NCBI GenBank assembly: GCA_015179025.1
Contig: WHUX01000083.1
Coordinates: forward strand, 62,001-126,000
From: Terfezia claveryi
Lineage: Eukaryota > Ascomycota > Pezizomycetes > Pezizales > Pezizaceae
DNA: 64,000 nucleotides
Direction: 5' to 3'
Of this stretch, positions 11,150 to 24,720 are shown piece by piece. Position 1 is the first letter of the stretch, and every line of letters starts with the position of its first letter. Both the position numbers and the translations under genes were made by a program. The notes beneath the pieces were generated by a model. It did no database searches and was not told the DNA's origin. It saw only the letters and a program-made list of their open reading frames with translations.

Positions 11150-12259
11150 TTAAGCTCGAATGGCATATATGGTGGGGTTCACAGGTGGTCAGTCATACGA
11201 AGTCTTGACGTGTCTCAAATCTAAGATAATTGTTGTAGGTAGTGCTTCGGTCGCCAATACAACACTTCGACTTTTGGAGCTGAGATACATAGCGGGGGAG
11301 GTGCTAGCAAGAGCCATCTGGGCATTTGGGGTCTTATGGAGCCGGGGAAGAAGTGATTCTGTACTGGCGTGTGGGATAGGACATCAAGATTCGGATTTAG
11401 CAAGTGGGAATCTGCGGTTAACGTTGACAGGGTATATATTCTACGGTGAGCGGGCTAGCAGCCCGATCTATTTAGTTGTGGGGAGGATAAGATGGTCAAG
11501 TGTTGGGACTTCGAGTCTAATAGGGTAATAAGGCATTATCATGAGCATTTGCCGGAGTGTACTTATTGTCGTTGCATCATATACTTGATATTCTGGTTAC
11601 TTCGGGTTGAGATGGTGTTGCGAGGGTATGTTTCCTAGCTGTATATGATTGGGATGATACTGATTCACTTTTTAGATTGGGATATGAGGACGCGTACCAA
11701 CATTATGGTTCTATCAGGGCATCAAGGTACCGTTTCAGATGTGAAGTGTCAAGATGCTGATCCTCAAGTCATTACTGGGTCTATGGACTCACTCTGCGAT
11801 TATGGGATCTTACCGCGAGAAAGTCTATGGCTGTCCTTACCCATCACAAGAAGAGTGTTCGTAGCTCAACAATACATCCTAAAATATTCACGTTTTGCGT
11901 CTGGGTCTGCCCAGAGCATCAAGCAGTGGAAATGTCCGGAAGGAGCGTTTATCTTCGAAGGTGTGAATGGAACCGTGAATACACTCTCTGTGAACGAGGA
12001 TGATATTCTGTTTTCGGGGTCGGATAATGGAGAAATGTTTTTTTTTCGACTTGAGGTAGGATATAAGTTCCAGGTATGTGTTCACTAAAGCACTACTTGA
12101 CTGGCCTATTCGTTTAACCACTTTCACCGGACGCGGAACAGTGTGTTCTGCAGTACATTTGACAAGACTGGGCTATGGGTTACAGGAGAAGCGGATAGAA
12201 CAATCAAGGTGTGGACGCAGGATGATAGCGCAACAGAGGAGACACAGCCATTAGATTGA
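11150..12259 (+). pseudogene. PRP46: decayed PRP46/PLRG1 WD40 splicing-factor gene
   Basis: Several WD40 blocks characteristic of Prp46/PLRG1 (NineTeen complex, spliceosome activation) occur in the right order but in shifting frames with stops. They are IRSLDVS (about 11195), ASGNLRLTLTG (about 11398-11430), [20 protein letters not shown] (about 11480-11540), [38 protein letters not shown] (about 11680-11795), [19 protein letters not shown] (about 11890-11950), [20 protein letters not shown] (about 11980-12035), and after an intron-like gap GLWVTGEADRTIKVW (about 12170-12215), ending at a TAG near 12259. The N-terminal quarter is missing or unrecognisable. The second half is much better preserved than the first. 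An intact copy is expected elsewhere, because the gene is essential in yeasts; that is inference. Confidence 0.8.
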
Positions 12260-12601
12260 AAACCCTCCTTACGACAGAGGAAACACTAATGTTTAACTGC
12301 CTGTATTGAAGGGGATGCGAATTGCTTACCGACTTGGTAAATTAGCTATAATGTGGATTTGTTCTGGGAGGTTTCGAATGCATAGTGCACTGCTTAGATA
12401 TAATGCTAATTTCATCTATTAAGACATCCGCAAATGCAGTTACCCTTTGTTTGGATCTATCGCGGCAGTGTGCCACCCGTTCTATCTACAGTAGTCTCGT
12501 GCCCAGACTCCCGCGTCTATTTTGGGGTACAGAAACTGACCCACCAATTCAACGTCACCAGACAACAAAGTACCCTAGCTCTTTATCAGCCAACAAACAA
12601 G

Positions 12602-12960
12602 ATGTCGATACCGAATGAAGCCCTCCAAATGTCTGCCATCCGATTATTTATTGGCTCCACAAGTGTTAACGATGTTACAGCTTCTGCAAGAATCGAAGCT
12701 CGGGCAACTCTATCACACCATCAACTCCAGGTTGTGCGAGGGCAAGTTGCGGGAAGCAGAGGGACATCAGGTTGAGCCAGCTTACGATAACGGAGCTTGA
12801 GTCATTTCCGAACGATAGAATGTATATGAGGGTGTTGGAAAGATTTTTGTGTTCCATACGAAACCGAACAGAGAGGCCTGTCGTGGGGTTCTACCCCTCA
12901 GAACTGAGATGGGAGGCTGATTACTATCGCTCAGCTTTGTAGGTGCTTTAGTACCAATGG
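12602..12960 (+). pseudogene. PFD1: decayed prefoldin subunit 1 gene
   Basis: Starts MSIPNEALQ, the conserved start of prefoldin subunit 1 (co-chaperone that hands unfolded actin and tubulin to CCT). After a degenerate intron ending TTACAG, the rest continues in changing frames: LLQE, then ARIEARATLSHHQLQVVRGQ, LTITELESFPND and NVYEGVGKIFVF. These are the family blocks for helix 1, the QL..VRGQ segment and the YEGVGKMFV hairpin. At least two frame changes and an in-frame TAG after ESFPNDR break it. The expected donor after CTCCAA reads ATGTCT instead of GT. The C-terminal helix is not recognisable. It lies 340 bases after the PRP46 relic on the same strand. Confidence 0.75.
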
Positions 12961-14923
12961 GCAAAGTGAAAAACAGACTTTGGGGGGAAATGAAGGCGAC
13001 TTTCTTCTTCGCTTTCATTCAGGACTGCAGGTTTGAATACCACTTGCTTCTCCTCACTTTCCTTTGGTGCTGCCGCCGAGGTCGTCGAGTTCCAAATGAC
13101 TTGCTTTTCCGCTATTGCTGTCTACTCAAGCCGTACACTGGCCGTGTTGGCCCTGTAGCCCTAAATGTGCCCAATGTCCTGCTGATGATACCAGCCACAT
13201 TGGGTTTCCCCAGGCTCCTACTCACTGTCCCAGCTGTGCTTCGCCTCGTCGCCCCTGCATTGACATTCCTCACTGTTCCAGAAACACTTGGCGCTACCAT
13301 ACCTACTATTTCCTTTGGCGGTGTCATTGTCCTCGTTACTGCCCATTCTAGGGTTTGTTGTTACCATTGGCCTTAATCTCCCCATATTCTTAACCAACCG
13401 GTCACCTTTGCGACCATTGCCGCCCTCTGATTCCTCGCTGCCATGATGATTGCCAGGGAACTGCACACAACAATGGCAACAATTAGGGTATAGACGGGCG
13501 TCCAGCCTTCGGGCGTAGAAGGGTTTGTTACCTTGGGAACTGGAGTTACCTGAGGACACCATCATCTAGATGTACGGAGGTGTATTTGTTGGTGCAAGAA
13601 TTGTTGATGTATCTATCAACCATGAGAGGATGGAGTCCAGATCTGGTAGATTTGATGCCCGGGGAGGAGTGTTACTGGGAATGCCCATGCGAGGCTGACC
13701 CTCAGAATGAACAAAATTGTGCCGTGCAGGAAATTCGACATGATAGATATCATTGTATACGCCTTCGAGGGCCCTGGTTTTCTAGAATAATCCCCACAAT
13801 GTTTTATAGGCAATTGTTTTCTGAATAATGTAAAATCGTAATATCGACGGTTGCTAGAGCGTGAAGGGCAAAAGACTGAACAATGCAAAAAAGATAATGC
13901 AATTAATCAGCAGGGTATGTACCAGTACTCCCAAAGAGACTGCGAGGGCGCAAGAAAGGGAAACTTATATGAAAAGGGATATAACAAAGGAGAAAGGGTG
14001 AAGCATAAATGTTCTTGGGAATTTGTTATATACGCCCTAGTGTACATATGCCCTCTCCCACATGATATGCATGTGAGACCCCGCTTCGAATGCTTAGTGT
14101 GTAGCAGATCAGTAGGGATTATGATCGAAACTGGAATTCGGAATATTCGACGTTAAAGGTCAGTGGTTAAGAATAGCAGTATTTTAAGAATACAACGCTT
14201 CTAGAAGAGAAGTAGAAGGGCCCTGGTAACAGTACCGAGCTTCGCCGCCGCACCGTGACGATTACAGTATCTTTGACACCTGGAAAAGAAATAGAGGCAG
14301 TAAGCAGTAAGCCAGGTATGAAGGGAGTGGCTCCAGATGCTTGCTGCAGTCTGTTAATCTGGGTACTCTATTAATTATGCATGCCGTTCAGATGCTGAGG
14401 CAAGAAGCTTGTGCTGGCCTATCCCTGGCAATCATCTCGTGATTGATAAGCCTTGTAATCTGTTCTCCGAGTCTAGTGCAGTTCCATTATCGTTCGTAGC
14501 TCTTAAGCCCTCTCTTCTTATATTCCGTCTTTTCAATATGTATACAGTATCTAGTTTAGGCCTGGGTTGGATAACATCTATGCAATACTGCGACTGCGAT
14601 AGACTTGGGGTAGGTCTTGAACCCGACTGCTCCTAAGGGAGGTTGAGCACTGTAACAATAGAACTACATACCTAACGGGACGCCCCATCCGAGACATGTG
14701 GGATTTTGCAGCGAGCTAAGACCTCTACTTGGCCTGGCTTGGCACAGCACCTAGTGGCCCTAGATAGCGCCCCTTAAGTTTTCACAACTGGCCATTCTCC
14801 TTTTCTTCTGCATCTTCTCCACAACATCCCCATATCACCAGCAAAACATACAGTTTCTCTCTTACGAAAGTACACGTTTTCTTACTACGTACATCTAATA
14901 TTATTCACCTATACTAATTCAGA
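12961..14923. other. region without an intact gene; beta-tubulin upstream sequence at its right end
   Basis: Apart from the membrane-segment fragment at 13373-13556, no protein family is recognisable. The last about 150 bases before 14924 are CT-rich (pyrimidine tracts near 14800-14870), as is common in strong fungal promoters and 5' leaders, and should drive beta-tubulin. Confidence 0.4.
13373..13556 (-). other. possible gene fragment with one membrane segment
   Basis: The minus-strand frame ending at a TAA (13375-13373) reads VPKVTNPSTPEGWTPVY, then a hydrophobic stretch TLIVAIVVCSSLAIIMA, then a basic tail ending GWLRIWGD. This resembles a single-pass membrane anchor with a cytosolic basic flank. 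Upstream, the frame is broken by stops and short frame changes. I do not recognise the protein. Given its decayed neighbours it may be another relic. Confidence 0.3.
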
Positions 14924-16752
<1,829 letters not shown>

Positions 16753-17377
16753 ATGATAGCTTTGTTGGGTTTATAATGATGGAATCAGCTTAGCTTGTTG
16801 TCTCTTATGCCTTTTCTTCTTGAATGTAGCTGCAGCCTGCCTTATTAGCTGTTTGCGTTTTTACTATCATGGTACTGTCGTGCTAAAAGTAAACCAAAAG
16901 GACCGTTTACTGTGCTGTCACCTTATTGTTTATTTAATTTCCCTTTCACTTCCATTTCTCATGAATGTTTTCCTCCATTTATGTGAATATAGAAGAATGT
17001 GCGGATATCCCTTGTAATCAAAAAAAAAAAACATAATGCAATGGACATCATGACAACGTTGAAGACCATCCCATCTATATTAATCGTTAACATCGTGAAC
17101 ATTATATACTTTACAATCTGGGAAAGGAGAAGCAAAACATGGCAAACAAAGACTATAAGAAGGCAAAAGATTGTGAGTGCCACTAAACAACTCCATATAC
17201 ACAACAGATTAATTATATCCAATCTTGCCCCTTCACTTTCCGTCCTTCAGTTCCTCAAACAAAGTATTCATTACTTCGTCTAGGATAGTAAACATAATGG
17301 AAGTACTATTTATTCGCTACCCAGTCAGTATCAAAAAACATCCCTAGAAGAATCATCCGAAGAATCATCGAGTGTAC
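16753..17377. other. convergent 3' spacer
   Basis: AT-rich untranslated sequence between the convergent ends of beta-tubulin and the MDM1-like gene. It includes an A tract near 17020. No gene seen. Confidence 0.5.
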
Positions 17378-20300
17378 TCACTTCAACCTTTCATTATTAA
17401 ATGCTGCAAACAACCTCCTTCCCGCTGCAACAGCATTGGCTCTCCCCACCACACTCGCCGCCATATCCGGCACCAATGTTGCCAGTACTTCCCCCGCCTC
17501 ATTCTTACTCTTCGTCTTCTCCTTCGCCGTTCTGGGAGCCTTTGAAGGCCCACCTGACTGCTCCAGGGCGTCCTTCACAAGCCCTAAATACTTCAACACC
17601 GAATCCTCCTGGCACAAAGCCTTCACCTGTTCTCGAACTTTCTTCTCAATAGTCCCTCCCAATAGCTGATGAAGCACCACCACCACCGCTCTCCCTCTTA
17701 ACCAACTACTACCCCGGTTCAACTCAAACGTCTCCAGGAATAAGTCACAAATAGGCTTCACAAACGGCATTTGCTCACCCCCAGCTTTTGCATTATCAAA
17801 CGCTGCCAGCTCCGCCTCCGCTTCAGCTGCATCACTAAGCGGGCTACCTGTGACAAATGACACCCCATTGGCAGCTTGATGCTGCTGTAGTGCTGTCGTG
17901 ATTAAACTCGTGCTCGCTGTTGACAACTGATCCAGCATTGGCATCGGCAAAGGTAAATTTCCAAGTACATCCTCCATTCCATCTGAAATAGAATTATATA
18001 ATCTCGTAATAAAATCCTGTCCCTTCTCACCTACGCTCGCTGGGTCTAGTGCAGGGGCAATACTTCGCACAGACAGGAACGCACGGAAATCCCGTGACCG
18101 GCAGACATCTGGGATGAGAAGAAGGGATTTGAGGTATTTCTCCAACGCTATCCTGCGTTTTTCCAAAAAGTCTCGTTGAAGGTGCATCACTACTCGCCGC
18201 CTAGGGAAATCAAGATCTCGAACTGGGGGAAAGCTTGCCCGGAGTTGTTGGTGGAGATTGAAGAATTCACTATATCGGCGGGCAACTACCCATTTGGCGG
18301 CAGGCATATGCTCTCCACCTTCTCGATGAACTTCAATAAGGTCTGTGACAAAGGTCAGCATTTTTGATCGACGCATGATGTAATACAATCTTACAAAGCG
18401 CATACTCCTTCCCATTCTCTTTCCCAACAATTGAACTTTTGATTCGTATACTGGATCGTCCAAATAAACTATTATCACTTTCCTGCACAATATATTGCTG
18501 CCTCTGAAGCTCCTTGCGGCGGATTTCTCGTTGCAAACTTGCCTTCGACTTCCTCAAGATTCTCAGTTCGCTAGTATTATTAGTCAACTCAGCTTTCCTA
18601 GTTAGGGAGTCCACGACAACTTCTTGCGCCAGTAACTTTTTGATGTCATAAGTCAATATGGTAATTGCCTCTGCTAGACCGAGATCACCAGGAGCAGCTT
18701 CGTGAATTTCATCCTCGTGATCATCCTTGTTGCCACTGTTTGGAGCATCGTCGTGTTCAGTCTCCGACTCTGGAATGGGACTCTCATCAGGGAAAAGCTC
18801 ATCATCTGAGAAGACTTCCCCACGAGCGTATGGGTTCACTAAACCCAAAGATGCAATACTTGGGGTGGTTTCCTTCCCCTTCTTTCCTAGACTAAAACCA
18901 AATAGTGCATCTCTTGATACACTGACGCTTTTCGCTGGACCCTTCGCTAAAGCGATAAATCCATTATCGAGTATTGACGCAGACCCATCAAAGGAGCTTC
19001 TGGGACTGTCAGGAGATAGAAATCCTGGCGATGGTGTTTGGAGGAGGCTTTTATCGTCACCAGGCTTTGCCTCGATTATGTCATTGAGGACCGCTTCCAT
19101 TGCTTCGACAATCCCCCTATCCGGTGTGCCATTGTAGTCAAGTGACCCAGAATACCGTGGATAGGCTTCGTCCAGGTTTTGTATTGATGAAGACATTGGA
19201 CCATCATCCCATCCATCAAACAATTCCTTCTGCCCTTTCCCATCAAAAGAGTGCCTAGAAGACATCATAGCATCGATAGACTCACTGTGTTGTATCGGAC
19301 TTTCACTCCAGGAGGCATTACGAGCTAATTCTGGAACTACAGGGCCTGGCAAGCGAGAAGCCATCGAAGCTGCCAAATCATCAGATGCCAGATATTTGTA
19401 GTAGACGTCTGAGTTCCGAAATGAGACCATATCTTTGTTCTGCATCTCCTCTAGCACTGCTGTTTGAGTTCTAAGAATGGCTGCTCGTGCTCTGTGATAT
19501 TGCTTAGGCGTAGCTTTCGAGCCGGCCTTTAGGAATACACGAACATCATTCTTAGTTTTTTCTGGTATATTCAATTCTGGCTTTGAGAAATATGTTTCGT
19601 AGACTTGAGCTACGTCGTTTCTATCAGAGTCTGACCATTTCGCCAGAGAGGTGGATTGTTCATCATCCTCGTCGATGTCGTCTTCCAATGGATTGCGCAA
19701 TCCATCGACAACAAGCCAAAATTGAACAAGAGATAGGCGATTCAGTCGATCCATGTGCTCCTAGACACCAAGCGTCAGCGCTTGGGTTTATCGACAGTGG
19801 AGTGGAAGAGTACCATGAAATATGACAGCCCCGAGGGGTCTCGTAGGATATCTGCAAGCTTTGCAGTTTCGATATAAGTTGACACTCGATGAGGTTGTGA
19901 CTGTAAAATCTCAGGCTAATCTAAGATTATTACGGAGTCCATCTCATACTGGCGAGGCTTGATACTAACCTGTCGTGATGGTACCCCGCCACTACACCCA
20001 GCAGAGAGATATGCAACTCTCTGATCGAGCAGTCGCTTCCCAGTTTCCAGCCGTTTAATATATACGTTATCCTGACCTCTGCTTCTGGCATCCTTCTTCA
20101 ATTGACTGGAGATTTCATTCCTCATCCGTCTTGCATCAGAAAGATTATTACAGTGTCGAATTGATCGAATGAATTTTTCAAACGTCCTTTCATCATCTGC
20201 TGGTGACAGCCTTATGAATGGTGCTGCCCTGCCATTGCTATCCGTATCCAAATTGACTCCATTACGTGAACGTGGTGTAGCATGCTGGTCTAGGGCAGCC

Positions 20301-21202
20301 CTGAGTTTCTTGACATTTTTGCGATCTTGTAATGTAGACTTCCCAACTGCTTCAATCAACTGATTCCAAGTGTCAGGCTCCGAGACCATGACCAGTATCG
20401 GGAAGAGGACAGCACAGGCGACTATCTCTCTGACCAGAATGCCAACAGCACTGCTCTTAAGCTCATTCTCTGGTACCACCAGAGGGAGGATCTTTTTCAC
20501 CAAAGCTCTGAGGTGGTCTTGCTGCGCAAGCTTCGGATCTGAGAACGTTAGGCTAGCAGCTGGGTGCAGCTTTCCGTCCCTGTATTTTCCGGCGATTGCA
20601 AGATCCAATTCCTCCGACTCCGTGAGGCTTTTGTTGAGATGCTTTCCACGGACGGCTCGCTCTGCGGCCGAGAAGTCGGATAAATGGTTCGTCAAGAGTG
20701 GCACAATCTTCGCAACCACAAGCTCCACACTGTCCACATTTAGTACTCTATCCCTGATATTTTCTAGAACACAGCGTATAGTTTTGTTGACATGGTTGAT
20801 GAACGCAGGGTCCAAACTAATGCTTTTGTACCAACTAGCCACAAAGTTGTCGATGATTAGATCTACCAGCGAGCCGAAGCTGTCCGAGATGAGGAATGAC
20901 TGAGAGTAAAGTGGGCGAGTAACTATGGCATCGAGCTTCTCTAGTGCCCTGATCTCTTCCTCCCAAGCCCTCGGATGTGTAGATGGCAAGGGTTTAATAT
21001 TTTGCAGGACACTGAGCTCTTCCTCTCTTGGAATCCTTCGTACAGTCAGGATAAGCAGGGCAATGTAGCCCAAGACCGTTACCAAGATACCGACGTAGAA
21101 GGTGTATACAAAGTACCGGAGTAGAGGAAGCCATCTTACGACAACGTGGAGCGAGAAGAAGGCAATGACTGATATCGCAACAATGAGGAGTTTTTGAACC
21201 AT
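17378..21202 (-). CDS. MDM1: Mdm1-type sorting nexin (PXA-RGS-PX-Nexin C)
   Basis: Protein of about 1216 residues from four exons (21202-19970, 19900-19814, 19760-18395, 18342-17378). Two N-terminal membrane segments (LLIVAISVIAFFSLHVVV and YFVYTFYVGILVTVLGYIAL) are followed by a PXA domain (SFGSLVDLIIDNFVASWYKS). An RGS-like domain spans the small second exon (LADILRDPSGLSYFM, then RLSLVQFWLVVDGLRNPLED). After a long acidic/Ser-rich linker comes a PX domain (WVVARRYSEFFNLHQQLRAS, DLDFPRRRVV) and a C-terminal Nexin C domain (NRGSSWLRGRAVVVVLHQLL). This order matches Mdm1/SNX13-14. Yeast Mdm1 tethers the ER to the vacuole and influences lipid droplets and mitochondrial inheritance. Splice joins are clean and in phase. 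High confidence. Confidence 0.93.
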
Positions 21203-22022
21203 GGCCCTTGCGCAATCAGTCGCTCTCCACCAAAGCTTTCGTGTCGGGGTTCAAAGGTTGGCCAGCCTATAGGCATTCATCTGGAAGAAACGGAGAAAGC
21301 TATGAAGGAGGGAAGAATACAAGCGCAGAGAAGCACAGTAACTTTAGATATACTCGATCGCTCCTGTTGAGACCAGAAAGAGAAGCCGCAGGGGTAGGTA
21401 CTGCACGTATACGGGAATGAATGTTGTATCCGATGGGCCTGCTTGACGTAATATGAGGGATAAACAAATCGAGCTGCCAAACCCAGGGCCTGTAAACATC
21501 AGACTGCACAGTCGGTTGCACTATCGCATATGGAGTTGTAAATCTTGGCATGGTGGGAGATTTAGCTATGAAAGATTTTACATGTCCCTATGTACAAATG
21601 ATATGATAAAGTATGGTTAAGTTTACAAAACATGTATGAATAGATAAAAGACAGCTGTTTGTTATAGCAAAGGTGTAATTAACAATTCTGACATTTACAC
21701 AGAGCTTTTTCATAAACTTTTAAACTTTCAAAGATAGAAAGATCACTCTATAAGCTTGTTTGATATCCAATATAGAAATGAATCACTTGAGACTAGCTCA
21801 ACTAGTACTTAAAGATCTATTGTTCAATTGTTACTTCTAAAGGATAAAAGACACAACTACAAGAATCTCAACATAATTAAAATACAAGAGAAGAAGTGAC
21901 TTGCTTTAAGTTTTGTTGAAATCGGTATAGCAATACTATAAAAAAAACACGCTCGCTGCATAGATACCAACGAAAATAGCTTTTCTAAGCTAAATTTCCT
22001 CACCAAATACAAGCCAAACTAC
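21203..22022. other. intergenic spacer
   Basis: MDM1 promoter side on the left and the 3' flank of the H3K9 methyltransferase on the right. The part from about 21560 to 22000 is AT-rich. No gene found. Confidence 0.5.
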
Positions 22023-23657
22023 TCACCAAAGATAGCCCTTACAATGAGAACTACCACAAAAACAGTCATACCTTTGGGCTCCTGTTTCTGGCTCACCCTG
22101 ATCACCTCCTACATAAGAAAACGTAAGTTCTTCATATGCTGGGATGTCCACGTGGGCAAACATCGCCAGGTCGTAGACTCGATAATCGGTTCTTTCCCTA
22201 GTAACAGCATATATCAGGAGGTTTGGATCACAGGAATGATTTATGAACCTATTCATCGGTTAATCACTATAGCATGTGGGGGTAACCTCAAGACAAACCT
22301 AGTGACACCCCCGTAATTCTTGCCGTCAATAACGAAAATATCATCTGCATCAAGCGTATCAACCATAGGTCCACCCTGACTCCCCACAAACTCTTCGTCG
22401 TCTTCGCCCTTGCGGACCTTTGTGAACTTGTCAAGATCAAAGAGGTAGGAAGATCCTCCGTCCATCTCGGAATATTTTTCCGCTCGTTCATAAGCTTCTG
22501 CCAACGTAATTAGCTCTCCAGGGTATGTATCAATGAACGTCCCCTTTGGAATCTTCTGGGGGCAGCGTAAGCCTGTATCAAGTTAGCACATATCCATGCT
22601 TGGGAAGTATGAGTCCTAACCCCATCCTTTCTTCTCCGTCTTGAATATCTCTAGGGGAATCTTTCTGCCCCGCTGAACAACACGGTTAGGGCAGTCAATG
22701 CCACAGCCGCAACGACCGTTACACTCATTGATAGCAGAGTCATTATCCACCCATATGAGTCGCCCGTTTTTATCATAGGACATCCCATTCTCTTCCATGC
22801 ACAAACAACTCTCCCCGCAAATCCCACCCGTGCATGAGCAACCAGCCCAGAAGTCATCATTAAGCCTCATGTATTCCAAAATGCTTGGAGCAAAAATCTT
22901 GTAACGCGGAACAAACTCGAAGCTAACGGGGGGACTGGGGTCATCGTCAACATCATTGTACAAGACGACAGGCGGCCCTGGAAGCTTCCGAAGTTTGTTT
23001 CCAAACAACTGGCGATCTGGATACATCGTTTCAAAGTCCTCTTGAAGGGGGTGACTTTTCCGCCATCTGGCATATGCCGCAGTCCCTGGCTCAAGCTTGG
23101 TACATGTCTTTTGATACTGTTAACTCTGCTTATAAAGAAGGGACACACGTGACCTACTCGGGACACTTTCAGTGGCTTTTCCGAACTTGGGCTTCCTGGA
23201 GACCCACTATCGATATCCATAGCATCCGTCTTGCGTTTGCCACTTCTATGTTGTGTTGGGCCTCGGCTGGACAAAGGTTAGTTAGAATTGTGACCTTATA
23301 GGGTCAGAGGGCAACAAACAGTGGATTAGCGGCCCTCCATTCTTTCAGCAAGTGCTTACAGCCCATCAAGTGGCCTTCCGGCTCCCAGGTATCATGTTCC
23401 TTGCTATACCCCTTCCATCTGACTTTGAATATACTTAGTCCAGCCTGAAAGAAAGGAAATATCAGTCTATTACTCTAGGAATCAAACCTCAGCCTGAAGG
23501 AAACTTACATGAGCAGATTTTTTAGGATAGTTGAACACCTTTTCTGCAATAATAGCCTCAACCTAGATTTATAAGTTGATAAGACTAGTTTGTCTAAATA
23601 GTTGTAATATAGGCTGCTAACCTCATACAGATTATCCTGTGTTGTTTTCCTCTCCAT
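22023..23657 (-). CDS. histone H3K9 methyltransferase, Clr4/SUV39 type (chromodomain + SET)
   Basis: Seven exons (23657-23622, 23562-23509, 23444-23320, 23266-23158, 23116-22621, 22572-22299, 22248-22023) give about 439 residues. Order: N-terminal chromodomain (EVEAIIAEKV, FKVRWKGYSKEHDTWEPEGH), a short basic/Ser linker, a cysteine-rich pre-SET domain (GCSCTGGICGESCLCMEENG, NECNGRCGCGIDCPNRVVQ), a SET domain (KKGWGLRCPQKIPKGTFID, RFINHSCDPNL, EELTF.Y) and a post-SET CFCGSSHCKGYLW. The zinc-binding Cys and the NHSCDPN motif look intact. The family trimethylates H3K9 to build heterochromatin, and in filamentous fungi directs DNA methylation via HP1. The intron joining VTR to FINHSC hides the motif from a single frame. 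The ATG at 23657 is the best visible start; a short upstream exon cannot be excluded. Equivalent to Clr4 in domain plan and to Dim-5 in enzyme core. Confidence 0.92.
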
Positions 23658-23859
23658 TTTGGGACCGACGTGATTTTCGAATGTACTGCCTTCGACCCTC
23701 GAATGTGCGTACTACAGCACCCATAGTTAGCGATTTCAGGCTGCTGAAGGCCCGAGACGACTGTTGGGTGACGTGATTGAGAAAATCTAGTGATGATTGA
23801 AATAGGAAGAAGTGAAGACAATTTGTTTAAACTGCCCCAACACCATAAGATACCACGAC

Positions 23860-24540
23860 CAGAACTATTGGACTTAGGAATAAAGAAACAACTTACAGTA
23901 ATATAGAAGAGATAAGAAGCTATTCAAGCTGAATACTAAGTATTTGTATAAAGAGTAGTATGAAGGAAAGTAAATATAAAAAGCCAAGAATCCAAACTTA
24001 AAAGGGGCTATTATTAGTAGCTTAGTCATATAAAATTATATAAACTGCTTACTAAAAATCTAATTATTTATTTAACTATTTTTTTCTATTTTGTTTTTAA
24101 TTTTAGAACTAAACTTTATAGCTAAACTATTAGAAATATTTATTTATCAAATATTTATATATATATATATATTTTATAAGTACTTATTTATACTAGATAT
24201 TTTATTAACTATATAACTATTTTTTTTGTTCTTTATTTTAATATTATTCTTACTTTATATTTTTTTACTATTTAGATATTTAGGTTTGAGGCCTACTATA
24301 TAGTTTTATTTCAATTTAGTTTTCAGCTTAACAGATCTATTGTATAAGAAGTTCTAGCTTTTATTTTCAAATTTAAACCTTTTCTACAAATAGACTACTT
24401 TACTTTCTATACTTAAACTAGTTGCTATAGACTACATAAGCTATAAGGATTCTGTCGGACTGAATTTCAGAATACAGAAGCAAGATTATGTCCTCAGGAT
24501 TTCTGAATTCGATTATCAATGTATTTTGCTCTGCATTATA
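23860..24540. other. AT-rich island
   Basis: Very AT-rich, TA-dinucleotide-rich sequence with no open frame, most extreme at about 24000-24420 (long TTTAT/TATAT runs). It sits exactly between the divergent starts of the H3K9 methyltransferase and the RRP1-like gene. It could be heavily mutated repeat DNA or simply an AT-rich bidirectional promoter spacer. A copy of the dispersed motif AGTCTGGTTGGCAC lies at its right edge (24541-24554). Confidence 0.7.
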
Positions 24541-24720
24541 AGTCTGGTTGGCACAAGAGCATTATAATTATATGTTATCAGAGACAAGCTCGATAATGAG
24601 GTACATTAGAGTTTGGATGAGAGCTAGGCTGCCAAGTCTCGGCACCGGACTGTCTGGCATGAGTAACGTTGTAGACAACCAGCCTAAAACAATTTTTCGG
24701 AATCTTTTGAGAACGGCAGA

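Noticed and set aside
14590..14660. tRNA-like sequence on the minus strand (GGGTTCAAGACC resembling a B box)
   Set aside because: Acceptor and T stems do not pair properly and no anticodon arm could be drawn. At most a chance match or an old tRNA fragment.
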